In this document: positions 17,446-25,454 of the stretch, in pieces | Layout: every line of letters starts with the position of its first letter | How positions within the stretch are numbered: position 1 is the stretch's first letter | DNA from: Lutibaculum baratangense AMV1 | Lineage (GTDB): Bacteria; Pseudomonadota; Alphaproteobacteria; Rhizobiales; Tepidamorphaceae | DNA: 64,000 bases | NCBI RefSeq assembly: GCF_000496075.1 | Contig: NZ_AWXZ01000007.1 | Span: 1-64,000, forward strand | Direction of reading: 5' to 3' | The notes under the pieces: generated by a model | Told to the model about the DNA's origin: nothing | Database searches by the model: none | The model's input: only the letters and a program-made list of their open reading frames with translations | Translations under genes and position numbers: made by a program

Positions 17446-17663
17446 GGCGGCCTTCCGTCGGCGTTGCTCCGATGCACCATCGCATAACTGGTGGGGCGGG
17501 ACGCGGAGCAGGTGGTTGGCGACTCGGTGAAGTCAGCTATTAATGTAGGGCATCATCTCCGGCGAGGGCGAGAGCGCAAGATATCTTCGGACGACCCGGG
17601 ACAGGACTAATCCTTTAACGGCGGTATCATGCCCAGCATCCGGCGGAGTCGGCGACACGATAT
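17446..17663. other. Divergent promoter region of synthase and exporter genes
   Basis: 218 bases without a gene, from which the synthase (minus) and the TPR exporter (plus) are read. It contains short dyads, AGGA/TCCT around 17604-17615, and an AT-rich stretch GCTATTAATGTAG around 17536-17548. No consensus promoter stands out, and the palindrome seen at 12335-12355 is not repeated here. Confidence 0.3.
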
Positions 17664-20162
17664 ATGATCCGCACTTGTCTCAATATTTACGCTTTCACTC
17701 TAGCTATTGCGATTTTCTCGGCAGCCGGACTATCGAGCGTAGAAGTCCTTGCACAGAGCGCCGATGAACTCGCCGCTCAGGCACGATCCGCGGGTGACGC
17801 GCAGGATCACGAGGAAGCCGCACGCCTCTTCGAGGCGGCGATCTCGGCTTCCCCGGCGCGGCGGCGGGAGTGGCAGCGCGAGCTCGCCGATCAGATTGCC
17901 TATGCCGGTCGGCCCGCCGAGGCCGTCCCCCTCTACCGCGAGCTCCTGAGCGAGGAGGGCCTGGTGGAGGACGAGCGCCGACGGATCGAGCGGAACCTCG
18001 CCTTCGCGCTTCTCTGGAGCGGACGTCCCGAAGAGGCGGCCGAGGCGCTCTCCGCCGTCGTTTCGGCGTCTCCCGACGACGAGGAGGCACGAGCGGCGCT
18101 CGCGGAGGCCCGTATCGCTGTCGCCGAGGAGCAGGAGCGGAATCGGGAGTCCATGGCCGGAGGCGAATCCGACGAGGCCGATCAGTCGGAGCCAGAGGCG
18201 GCCGAACGCGCCCCCATGGACGGAGAGCCCGCAGCAGACGAACCGCCCTCGCCCGCCATCGCGGCGATTGCTGCGGCACGGGAGGCTGCCGGACGCGGCG
18301 CCAACGCAGAGGCGGCGGCCGCTTTCTCGCGAGCGCTGCAACTCGAACCCGCGCTCTTCGTCGAAATGGGCATCGAGTATGCCGATCAGGTCGCGTATGC
18401 GGGAGAGCCGGGACGGGCAGTGCCGCTCTATCGGCGCGCCCTCGCCGAGCTTCCGCTGACACCCGGGCAGCGCTCCGAGGTCGAGCGCAAACTTGCCTTC
18501 GCCCTGCTTTGGGCCGGCGAATTCGGCGCCGCCGCGTCCGCATGGCGGCCGATCGTGCGGGCAAACCCACGGGACGACGAGGCCCGCGGCGCCCTGGCCG
18601 ATGCCTATCTCGGCGGCGCACGACAGGCGGCGGGGGCCGCCCGCAGCGGCGAGGCGGTCCGGCTCTTCGAGAGGGCGTTTCAAGTGGCGCCCGCGCGCCG
18701 GCGCGAGCTTCTGCGCGAATACGCGGACCAGGTGCTCTATTCCGGCCGACCGGCGGACGCGATTCCGCTCTTCCACGAGGTGCTGTCGCTCCCGGGTCTC
18801 GCTCCCGTCGAGCGGCGGCGGGGGCTTCTGGGCCTCGCGCGCGGACACGCCTGGAGCGGCGACCACGAGGCGGCCGTCCCCGTCTATACCGAGCTCCTCG
18901 AGGGCTGGCCCCGCGACACCGAAGCCCGCATCGGCCGGGGCCAGTCGTTCAACACGCTCGTTCGCCACGAACGGGCGCTGGCGGATTTCGAGGTCGCGCT
19001 GGCGGTCGAGCCGCTGAACGCCGAGGCGCTCCGGGGCGCCGCGCAGAGCGAGACGTCGATGGAGCGCCATATCGCCGCCCTCGACCGGCTCGAGCCGCTT
19101 CTCGCGACGGCGTCGCCGGATCCGCGCACGCTGATCATCGCCGCCAATGCGAGGCGGCATCTCGGCCGGCCCGACCTCGCCGAGGATCTGACGCGGCAGA
19201 TCCTCGAGAATTCTCCCGAGGATGCGGCCGCCCGCGCGCTTCTCGACCTCATCCTGCTCGAACGACGCCCGCTGACGCGGTTTGAAAGCCGCTACGTCAC
19301 CCGCTCCGACGAGCTCTCCATCCTCACGCTGCAGGGCAGCCACGAGGTGTTCCTGAACCGGGGCCTGACGAGCCTTGGCCTCCAGGCGCGGTTCGCCAGC
19401 TATCGCGGCGACGACTTCCCCGATGTCGAGGTGGCTTCGTTCGGCGTCTTCGCGCGGCATCGCGTGAACGACTGGCTCGAGGCACGGACATCGGTCCTGC
19501 TCAACCAGGAAAGCGAGCCGGGGGGCGACGATCTCGAGCTCACGCACGAGACGTCGCTCGCCTTCCTCATGAGCGACACGTGGCGGGCCGAGCTCCAGGC
19601 GGTGCGGCGCTACGCCGACGAGGATCCGGCCGTCTTCGTGAACGACGTCCTGGCCGACGATTTCGGCGGCGCGGTGTTCTTCACCCCCCGGCGCGACGTG
19701 CGGGCGAGCGCGCGCGCCTATTACAGCGATTACACCGACGGCAACGAGCGGATATGGGGCCAGGTCGACGCGGCCTACAACGTCCGCGAGACGGGTTTTC
19801 TCTGGCTGGGCGCCAGGGCCACCGCGTTCGACTTCGCCGAGGACTACGATTTCGGCTACTGGAATCCGGGCCACTACAGGTCGCTCCACGGGACGATCCA
19901 TGCCTACGGGGCGCCCGCGCCAGGATGGTGGCTCGACGTGCAGGGAGCCCTCGGCTGGGCGTGGAGCGAGTTCGACGGCGACGGCCTGACATGGTCGGCC
20001 GAGGCACGCCTGTCGCGCGACCTCACCCGGCACGCCTCGCTCGAACTCTATGGCCTCTACCAGTACTCGGAGGCCCGTGAGGACCGGGCGCTGGCGGCGG
20101 ACGACGACGGCGATCCGTTCTGGCGCGGCACGCTCGGCGCGCAGCTCCGGCTGCGCTGGTAG
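17664..20162 (+). CDS. TPR-rich outer-membrane polysaccharide exporter (BcsC/PgaA-like architecture)
   Basis: 832 residues. Signal peptide 1-30 (ending EVLA). Three similar TPR super-repeats of about 95-105 residues follow at 52-146, 217-311 and 331-423, each with a phrase like ADQIAYAGRPAEAVPLYRE and then FALLWSGRPEEAA or a relative. A very acidic linker (155-195) separates the first two, and further TPRs run to about 530. From about 538 to 832 the sequence alternates in beta-strand fashion and ends LRLRW, as expected for an outer-membrane barrel. The family guides polymer across the periplasm and out. It is divergent from the synthase and should work with it. Confidence 0.8.
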   Translation: MIRTCLNIYAFTLAIAIFSAAGLSSVEVLAQSADELAAQARSAGDAQDHEEAARLFEAAISASPARRREWQRELADQIAYAGRPAEAVPLYRELLSEEGLVEDERRRIERNLAFALLWSGRPEEAAEALSAVVSASPDDEEARAALAEARIAVAEEQERNRESMAGGESDEADQSEPEAAERAPMDGEPAADEPPSPAIAAIAAAREAAGRGANAEAAAAFSRALQLEPALFVEMGIEYADQVAYAGEPGRAVPLYRRALAELPLTPGQRSEVERKLAFALLWAGEFGAAASAWRPIVRANPRDDEARGALADAYLGGARQAAGAARSGEAVRLFERAFQVAPARRRELLREYADQVLYSGRPADAIPLFHEVLSLPGLAPVERRRGLLGLARGHAWSGDHEAAVPVYTELLEGWPRDTEARIGRGQSFNTLVRHERALADFEVALAVEPLNAEALRGAAQSETSMERHIAALDRLEPLLATASPDPRTLIIAANARRHLGRPDLAEDLTRQILENSPEDAAARALLDLILLERRPLTRFESRYVTRSDELSILTLQGSHEVFLNRGLTSLGLQARFASYRGDDFPDVEVASFGVFARHRVNDWLEARTSVLLNQESEPGGDDLELTHETSLAFLMSDTWRAELQAVRRYADEDPAVFVNDVLADDFGGAVFFTPRRDVRASARAYYSDYTDGNERIWGQVDAAYNVRETGFLWLGARATAFDFAEDYDFGYWNPGHYRSLHGTIHAYGAPAPGWWLDVQGALGWAWSEFDGDGLTWSAEARLSRDLTRHASLELYGLYQYSEAREDRALAADDDGDPFWRGTLGAQLRLRW

Positions 20163-20214
20163 CGGATCGGCCCCCTCCGCCGGCCCACAGATCGAACGCA
20201 CGTTCCCCGCACGT

Positions 20215-20658
20215 TCATGCGCCCTGCCACCAGAGGACGCCGCCGAGAACGACGAGGTAACGCGCGACCTTTCCGGCCGCGACCATGACGAGAAATGGCA
20301 GGAACGGCACCCGAAGCGCGCCCGCCACCACCGTGAGCGGGTCCCCCACGATCGGGACCCAGGCGAAGAAGAGCGACCAGATCCCGTAACGCTCGAAGAG
20401 GCGCGAGGCCCTGTCGTAGCTGCGTTCGGAGACCGGCGACCACCGTGTGCCCTTCAGGCGTGACAGCATGCGGCCCGCGAGCCAGTTCGCGACCGAACCG
20501 AGCACGTTGCCGGCAGAGGCGGCGACGAGGAGGGACCACGTGTTCCATCGGCCCGTCAGGGCCAGCCCCGTCAGCAACGCCTCGGAGGAACCCGGCAGGA
20601 GCGTCGCCGCGAGGAAGGCGGAGAGGAACAGCCCTCCATATGCGGCGACCCACTCCAT
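20215..20658 (-). CDS. YqaA/DedA-related small membrane protein
   Basis: 147 residues with about four hydrophobic segments. The start YGGLFLSAFLAATLLPGSSE and the phrase WVPIVGDPLTVVAGALRVP match the YqaA subfamily of the DedA/SNARE-associated (VTT) proteins. These are inner-membrane proteins thought to act in lipid or membrane homeostasis; the exact role of YqaA is unknown. GGGAGC lies just before the ATG. It converges with the exporter gene 52 bases away. Confidence 0.82.
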   Translation of the reverse strand: MEWVAAYGGLFLSAFLAATLLPGSSEALLTGLALTGRWNTWSLLVAASAGNVLGSVANWLAGRMLSRLKGTRWSPVSERSYDRASRLFERYGIWSLFFAWVPIVGDPLTVVAGALRVPFLPFLVMVAAGKVARYLVVLGGVLWWQGA

Positions 20659-20723
20659 GCTCCCAGCGGAAGTCCTTTCGTCCGATTGCCGTCAAGAAGA
20701 CCGGGTTCCACTATTGCCCCCGC

Positions 20724-20742
20724 CACCCCCCAGGAGGGGGTG
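20724..20742 (-). terminator. Short GC hairpin between two minus-strand genes
   Basis: CACCCCC (20724-20730) pairs perfectly with GGGGGTG (20736-20742) around a 5-base loop, about 110 bases past the hydrolase stop. No U-tract; a possible terminator only. Confidence 0.3.
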
Positions 20743-20852
20743 CCGCGACCGGCCCGCAGGGCGCCGCTATAGCAGGACCGGCGGGGAGAAGACACGCCGG
20801 CCAGCAGCCGCGACGTCGTATCGTGGAGAGAGCGGGCGAAACCTGTTTCGCG

Positions 20853-21653
20853 TCAATCCGTCACTGCGGCGACCGCCTGGCGCAGGGCCGCCACGAAGGC
20901 CTGCCGGTCGTAGAGGTCGTTGTGGCCGGCATTCTCGATCGTCGCGAAGAAGCGGAGGTCGCTGGCGGCGTCGCGCACCCGGTCGGAGCTCTCCGCCGGC
21001 ACGATCGCGTCTCTCGCCGCCGCTATGACGGCCGTGGGCACGTCGAGATCGGAAAGCGTCGCAGCGGTCTCCATTCGATGCCGCAGGAGAAGGCGGACGG
21101 GCAGCCACGGATACTGGCGGGCGGCGAGGTCCTCGAGAGATCCGAACGGGGTGACGAGGACGATGCCGGCAACCGAGCGGTCGGCCGCGAGATCGACCGC
21201 CGCGGCCGAACCGATGCTCAGGCCGATCGCGACGATGCGCGCCTCGCGATCTTCCGTCAGGCGGTCATACGCCCGCTGCGCGTCGTGAAGGAGAGCCTCC
21301 GCGGAAGGACGGCCTTCGCTGGGGCCGTAGCCCCGGTAGTGGAGCGCGGCGACCTCGTGCTCAGGGAAGATCCGATGAAGCATCAGAGCGGCCGCATCGG
21401 CGTTCCACGCATTGCCCGCGAAGGTGAGGAGCACCGGGGCCTCGGCCGCACCGCCACGAGACGGCGGAAGCCGCGTCAGCACGACCCGAGGGCCGCCGCT
21501 CTCGATCGCGAGGCGTTCCGCCTCGGGCGGCAGCGCCGGGCCGGCGCCTGCAAGGCCGCTCGGGAAGATGAGCCAGGTCTGGAGCAGATACGCTCCAAGA
21601 ACGATCGCGCCGTACCCGACGGCGAGCCAGATGAAGAGCTTGACGAGCCACAT
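20853..21653 (-). CDS. Membrane-anchored alpha/beta hydrolase (BEM46/YfhR-like)
   Basis: 266 residues. An N-terminal membrane anchor (about 4-26) is followed by an alpha/beta-hydrolase fold. VLLTFAGNAWN is the oxyanion strand. The nucleophile elbow is GLSIGS. DAIVP supplies a likely acid Asp and ENAGHNDL the catalytic His. The LHYRGYGPSEGRPS phrase is typical of the BEM46-like serine hydrolases, whose substrates are unknown. It is monocistronic or loosely linked to its neighbours. No specific reaction can be claimed. Confidence 0.8.
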   Translation of the reverse strand: MWLVKLFIWLAVGYGAIVLGAYLLQTWLIFPSGLAGAGPALPPEAERLAIESGGPRVVLTRLPPSRGGAAEAPVLLTFAGNAWNADAAALMLHRIFPEHEVAALHYRGYGPSEGRPSAEALLHDAQRAYDRLTEDREARIVAIGLSIGSAAAVDLAADRSVAGIVLVTPFGSLEDLAARQYPWLPVRLLLRHRMETAATLSDLDVPTAVIAAARDAIVPAESSDRVRDAASDLRFFATIENAGHNDLYDRQAFVAALRQAVAAVTD

Positions 21654-21775
21654 CCGGGCAAGCTGGCGCCGCCGGGCCGAAACGGCAAGAGACCGGGTGC
21701 CAAAACCGCCTTCGACTCGCTGGCCTCATCCGCCGCGGGTCTGACGTCCCGGGCGGGGGCTCGACGCGTAAAGGC

Positions 21776-22003
21776 TCAGGAGAAGCTCGGCGCGAGGGAG
21801 CCCGACGGCTCCTCGCCGGCCCTGCGGCCGCTTCCGGTCGCGCTCGGGCTCGGCTGTTCCGCCTCGACCGCGAGCTCGCCGCGCAGGCGGGCCCAGTCGT
21901 GAGGCCGCGCGTGACGCGCGACGGAGGCGGCCTCGATCGCGAAGGAGAGACTGTCCTGCTCGGCGCTGTCGGGCAGCCGGCGAAGGAGAAACTTGGCGAT
22001 CAT
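21776..22003 (-). CDS. Possible small protein, unknown function
   Basis: 75 residues from the ATG at 22003, preceded by GAGGG seven bases upstream; an upstream start at 22036 is also open. The N-terminal half (MIAKFLLRRLP, then an acidic helix-like part) looks protein-like, while the C-terminal half is Ser/Gly/Ala-rich and of low complexity. There is no membrane segment and no recognised family. It could be a chance reading frame in GC-rich DNA. Confidence 0.35.
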   Translation of the reverse strand: MIAKFLLRRLPDSAEQDSLSFAIEAASVARHARPHDWARLRGELAVEAEQPSPSATGSGRRAGEEPSGSLAPSFS

Positions 22004-22146
22004 GGTCCAGCCCTCAGGTTCCGATGTTGCAGTCAACTACGGGACCAGAGGGTTGTCGGATCACCCGCTGCCGCAGTGCACCTCACGATTGTGCTCTGCA
22101 GCATAGGGCATGGGCGGCGCGTATTTGAACCCGCCTTCTGCGAAGC

Positions 22147-23862
22147 TCAGCCCTGCGTCGGCAGCAGGAAATCCATGTCGCAGCCGCCGTCGGCCTGCAT
22201 CACGTGCTCGGCGTAGAGCTTGTCGTAGCCCCGCCGCTCCACCTTCTCCTCGACGGCGAGGGCGGCGCGCCTCCGCTCCAGCTCGGCCTCGTCGACCAGC
22301 AGGTCGATGGAGCGGTTCTTCACGGACAGGCGGATACGGTCGCCGTTGCGCACGAGCGCGAGCGGTCCTCCGATGCAGGCTTCCGGCGACACATGGAGGA
22401 CGATCATGCCGAACGCCGTCCCGCTCATGCGCGCGTCGGAGATACGCACCATGTCCTTCACGCCTTGACGCGCGATCTTTCTCGGGATCGGCAGGTAGCC
22501 CGCTTCCGGCATGCCGGACTGGCTGCGCGGCCCGGCGTTCTGCAGGACCATGAAGTCGTCGGGGCCGATGTCGAGGTCGGGATCGTCCACCCGCGCCGCC
22601 AGGTCCTCGAGCGAGGAGAACACGACCGCCCTGCCCTCCTTCTCGAACAGGGTGTGGTCCGCGGCCGAGCGCTTGAGGATCGCCCCGCGCGGCGCGAGAG
22701 ACCCGAAGAGCGCGACGAGCCCGCCCTGCGGCTCGTAGGGCTCCGACGCCGACGCGATCACCTTGCGGTCGACATAGGGCAGCGGCTCCTCCAGGCGCTC
22801 GCCGAGCGTCTGTCCGGTCACGGTCATGCAGTCGAGATTGAGGAGCGGCTTCAGCTCCCGCAGAACGGCGCCCATGCCGCCGGCCGCGAAGAAGTCCTCC
22901 ATGTAGTTCGCGCCGACGGGCTTCAGGTTCACGAGCACCGGGGTCGTCTCGGAGAGCTCGTTGAGCCAGGTCAGCGGCACGTCGATCCCGAGCCGACCCG
23001 CGACCGCCGTCAGGTGGATGATGGCGTTCGTCGAGCCGCCGAGCGCGAGGAGCACCCGCAGCGCGTTCTCGACGCTCTCGCGCGTGATGATCTCCTTCGG
23101 CGTGATCGGCCGGCGGATGAGATCGACCGCCGCGATGCCCGTCGCCTCGGCGGCGCGCAGGCGGTCGGCGTGGACGGCGGGGATGGCGGCGGTTCCCGGC
23201 AGCGACATGCCGAGCGTCTCGGCGATGCAGGCCATGGTCGAGGCCGTGCCCATCACCGCGCAGGTGCCGGCGGTCGTCGCGAGCCGGCCCTCCACGCGGT
23301 CGATCTCCTCCCCGTCGATCTCCTCGGCGCGGTACTTCGCCCAGAACCTGCGGCAATCGGTGCAGGCGCCGAGGCGCTCCTCGCCGTGCCGCGAGGTCAT
23401 CATGGGTCCCGCCACGATCTGGATCGCCGGACGGTTGGCCGAGGCCGCCCCCATGAGTTGTGCCGGCACGGTCTTGTCGCAGCCCCCCATCAGCACGACG
23501 GAATCCATCGGCTGGGCGCGGATCATCTCCTCCGTGTCCATCGCCATCAGGTTCCGGAACTTCAGGCTCGTGGGGCTGAGGAACACCTCGCCGAGCGAGA
23601 TCGTCGGGAACTCGAGCGGCAGCCCGCCGGCAACGAGCACGCCGCGCTTCACCGCCTCCAGCATCTCCGGGAAGTGCCGGTGGCAGTTGTTGAATCCCGA
23701 GGGCGTGTAGGCGATGCCGACGACCGGCCGGTCCAGCATCTCGTTCGAATAGCCCATCGACTTCGCGAAGGACTTGCGGAGATAGAGGGCGAAGTCGCGG
23801 TCGCCGTAGTTCGTCAGGCCGAGCGCGATGCCCTGGCCCTTGTTGTCGGTCTCGTCGCTCAT
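22147..23862 (-). CDS. IlvD/Edd family dehydratase, probably a sugar-acid (aldonate) dehydratase
   Basis: 571 residues. Cysteines for an iron-sulfur cluster are seen in GGCDKTVPAQLMG, GACTDCRRFWAKYR and TTAGTCAVMGTASTM. Other family landmarks are SPTSLKFRNLMAMDTEEMI, ALGGSTNAIIHLTAVA and RISDARMSGTAFGMIVLHVSPE, the last being the signature of IlvD/Edd proteins. CTDCRRFW and the overall form are closer to pentonate/aldonate dehydratases (xylonate, arabonate type) than to IlvD of isoleucine synthesis. It is the last gene of the long minus-strand catabolic run, consistent with dehydration of a sugar acid to a 2-keto-3-deoxy acid. The substrate is inferred, not shown. The ribosome site is weak. 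Confidence 0.83.
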   Translation of the reverse strand: MSDETDNKGQGIALGLTNYGDRDFALYLRKSFAKSMGYSNEMLDRPVVGIAYTPSGFNNCHRHFPEMLEAVKRGVLVAGGLPLEFPTISLGEVFLSPTSLKFRNLMAMDTEEMIRAQPMDSVVLMGGCDKTVPAQLMGAASANRPAIQIVAGPMMTSRHGEERLGACTDCRRFWAKYRAEEIDGEEIDRVEGRLATTAGTCAVMGTASTMACIAETLGMSLPGTAAIPAVHADRLRAAEATGIAAVDLIRRPITPKEIITRESVENALRVLLALGGSTNAIIHLTAVAGRLGIDVPLTWLNELSETTPVLVNLKPVGANYMEDFFAAGGMGAVLRELKPLLNLDCMTVTGQTLGERLEEPLPYVDRKVIASASEPYEPQGGLVALFGSLAPRGAILKRSAADHTLFEKEGRAVVFSSLEDLAARVDDPDLDIGPDDFMVLQNAGPRSQSGMPEAGYLPIPRKIARQGVKDMVRISDARMSGTAFGMIVLHVSPEACIGGPLALVRNGDRIRLSVKNRSIDLLVDEAELERRRAALAVEEKVERRGYDKLYAEHVMQADGGCDMDFLLPTQG

Positions 23863-23928
23863 GGGGAGTCGTGGCGCTTTCTTGTTGGTCGTCTCGTCAC
23901 GGGCGGAGCCTCGATGCTTGCGCGGCGT

Positions 23929-23948
23929 GTCCCGGCGGAGGCCGGGAC
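23929..23948. repeat. REP-like extragenic palindrome
   Basis: GTCCCGGC and GCCGGGAC form a perfect 8-bp stem around a GGAG loop, in the 136-base gap between the dehydratase and aldehyde dehydrogenase genes. The shape (TCCCGGC...GCCGGGA) resembles dispersed palindromes found in many alphaproteobacterial genomes. Only one copy was noticed here. It could also act as an intercistronic mRNA hairpin. Confidence 0.4.
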
Positions 23949-23998
23949 GAGCGGAAGCCGCGGAAGCGTGCGCCAGATCCGCCAGGCCTGCAGGATCC

Positions 23999-25435
23999 TC
24001 AGATCTTCATCTTCACATATTTCGGCTCGAGATAGTCGTGGATGCCGAGCGAGCCGCCCTCGCGGCCCATCCCGCTCTCCTTGATGCCGCCGAACGGCGC
24101 CTCCGCCGTCGCGAGCAGCATCTCGTTCACGCCCACCATGCCCACCTCGAGGTCCTCGGAGGCGCGGGTGGCGAGGTTGAGGCTGCCCGTGAAGACATAG
24201 CCGGCGAGCCCGAACGGCAGCGAGTTCGCCCGCCGCATCACCTCGTCATAGTCGGAGAAGGTGGTGATCGGGGCGACGGGGCCGAACGGCTCCTCGATCA
24301 TGATGCGCGCGTCGTCGGGCACGCGGCCGAGCACGGTCGGCTCGAAGAAGTAGCCGCGGTTGCGATCGCTCGGCGGCTTTCCGCCGGCGAGAAGTTCGGC
24401 ACCCCGCGACACGGCGTCCTCGACGAGCGTCTTCGCCGTCTCGAGGCCCCGCGGATTGGCGAGCGGGCCCATCTGCACGCCGTCCTCCAGGCCGCCGCCG
24501 ACCTTCAGGCCGCGCGCCACTTCGGCGAAGCGGCCGGCGAAGGCGTCGTAGCTCCTCTCGTGCACGTAGAAGCGGGAGGGCGAGATGCAGACCTGGCCGC
24601 AATTGCGGAACTTCGTCGCCGCACACGTCTCGGCCGCCTTCACCGCGTCCGCGTCGTCGAAGACGATGACGGGCCCGTGGCCGCCGAGCTCCATCGACAC
24701 CTTCTTCACGCCGTCGGCCGCGAGATGCAGGATCTCCTTCCCCACGGGCACGGATCCGGTCACCGACACCTTCCGCACGACGTCCGACGAGATGAGGTGC
24801 CGGGCTATCATGCTCGACTGGCCGGTGACGAAATTCACCGCGCCGGCAGGTATTCCCGCGTCGTGGCAGGCCCGCACGAGCTCGGCGCAGGAGCCCGGCG
24901 CCTCGCCGGCGGGCTTGATGATGATCGAGCAGCCGGCCGCGAGCGCCGCGGCGATCTTGCGGGCCGGCAGGAGCGCGGGGAAGTTCCACGCCGAGAACGC
25001 CGCGACGACGCCGACCGGCTGGTAGATCACCTGCAGGCGCGTGTCGGGCGTTCGCCCTGGAATGGTCTGGCCGTAGACCCGCCGCGCCTCCTCGCCGAGC
25101 CATTCGAACTGGTCGGCCGCCGCGCCCGTCTCGCCCTTCGCCTCGGCGAGCGGCTTGCCGGTCTCGGTCGACATGATCTCCGCGATCGTGTCCACGCGCT
25201 CGCGGATGAGGCCTGCGACCTGGCGAAGCTTCGCGCCGCGCTCCCAGGTCGAGACGGACTTCCAGGCGCGAAAGCCCTCCTCCGCCGCCTGGAGTGCCCG
25301 GTCTAGGTCCTGCGGCGTCGCGTCCTGGATGCGCCCGACGACCTCCTCGGTCGCGGGATCCAGGACATCGCGCGTGCCGCCCGAAGAGGCCTTGCCCCAG
25401 ACGCCGCCGATATAGAGGTCGAGATCGCGATACAT
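23999..25435 (-). CDS. NAD(P)-dependent aldehyde dehydrogenase (semialdehyde type)
   Basis: 478 residues. Conserved motifs: AFSAWNFPALLPARK (cofactor and oxyanion Asn), KPAGEAPGSCAELV, the Rossmann loop VTGSVPVGKEIL, general base Glu in SMELGGHGP, catalytic Cys in NCGQVCISPSRFYV, and EEPFGPVAP near the C-terminus. Length and motifs fit the succinate-semialdehyde / 2-oxoglutarate-semialdehyde group. GAGGAG lies eight bases before the ATG. Between the IolD-like enzyme and the dehydratase, it most likely oxidises an aldehyde released during ring or sugar-acid breakdown. The exact aldehyde is unknown. Confidence 0.86.
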   Translation of the reverse strand: MYRDLDLYIGGVWGKASSGGTRDVLDPATEEVVGRIQDATPQDLDRALQAAEEGFRAWKSVSTWERGAKLRQVAGLIRERVDTIAEIMSTETGKPLAEAKGETGAAADQFEWLGEEARRVYGQTIPGRTPDTRLQVIYQPVGVVAAFSAWNFPALLPARKIAAALAAGCSIIIKPAGEAPGSCAELVRACHDAGIPAGAVNFVTGQSSMIARHLISSDVVRKVSVTGSVPVGKEILHLAADGVKKVSMELGGHGPVIVFDDADAVKAAETCAATKFRNCGQVCISPSRFYVHERSYDAFAGRFAEVARGLKVGGGLEDGVQMGPLANPRGLETAKTLVEDAVSRGAELLAGGKPPSDRNRGYFFEPTVLGRVPDDARIMIEEPFGPVAPITTFSDYDEVMRRANSLPFGLAGYVFTGSLNLATRASEDLEVGMVGVNEMLLATAEAPFGGIKESGMGREGGSLGIHDYLEPKYVKMKI

Positions 25436-25454
25436 GAAGATACTCCTCGTGGCG

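Noticed and set aside
20659-20852. Structured leader upstream of the YqaA gene
   Set aside because: One short GC hairpin only; no conserved riboswitch motif could be recognised.
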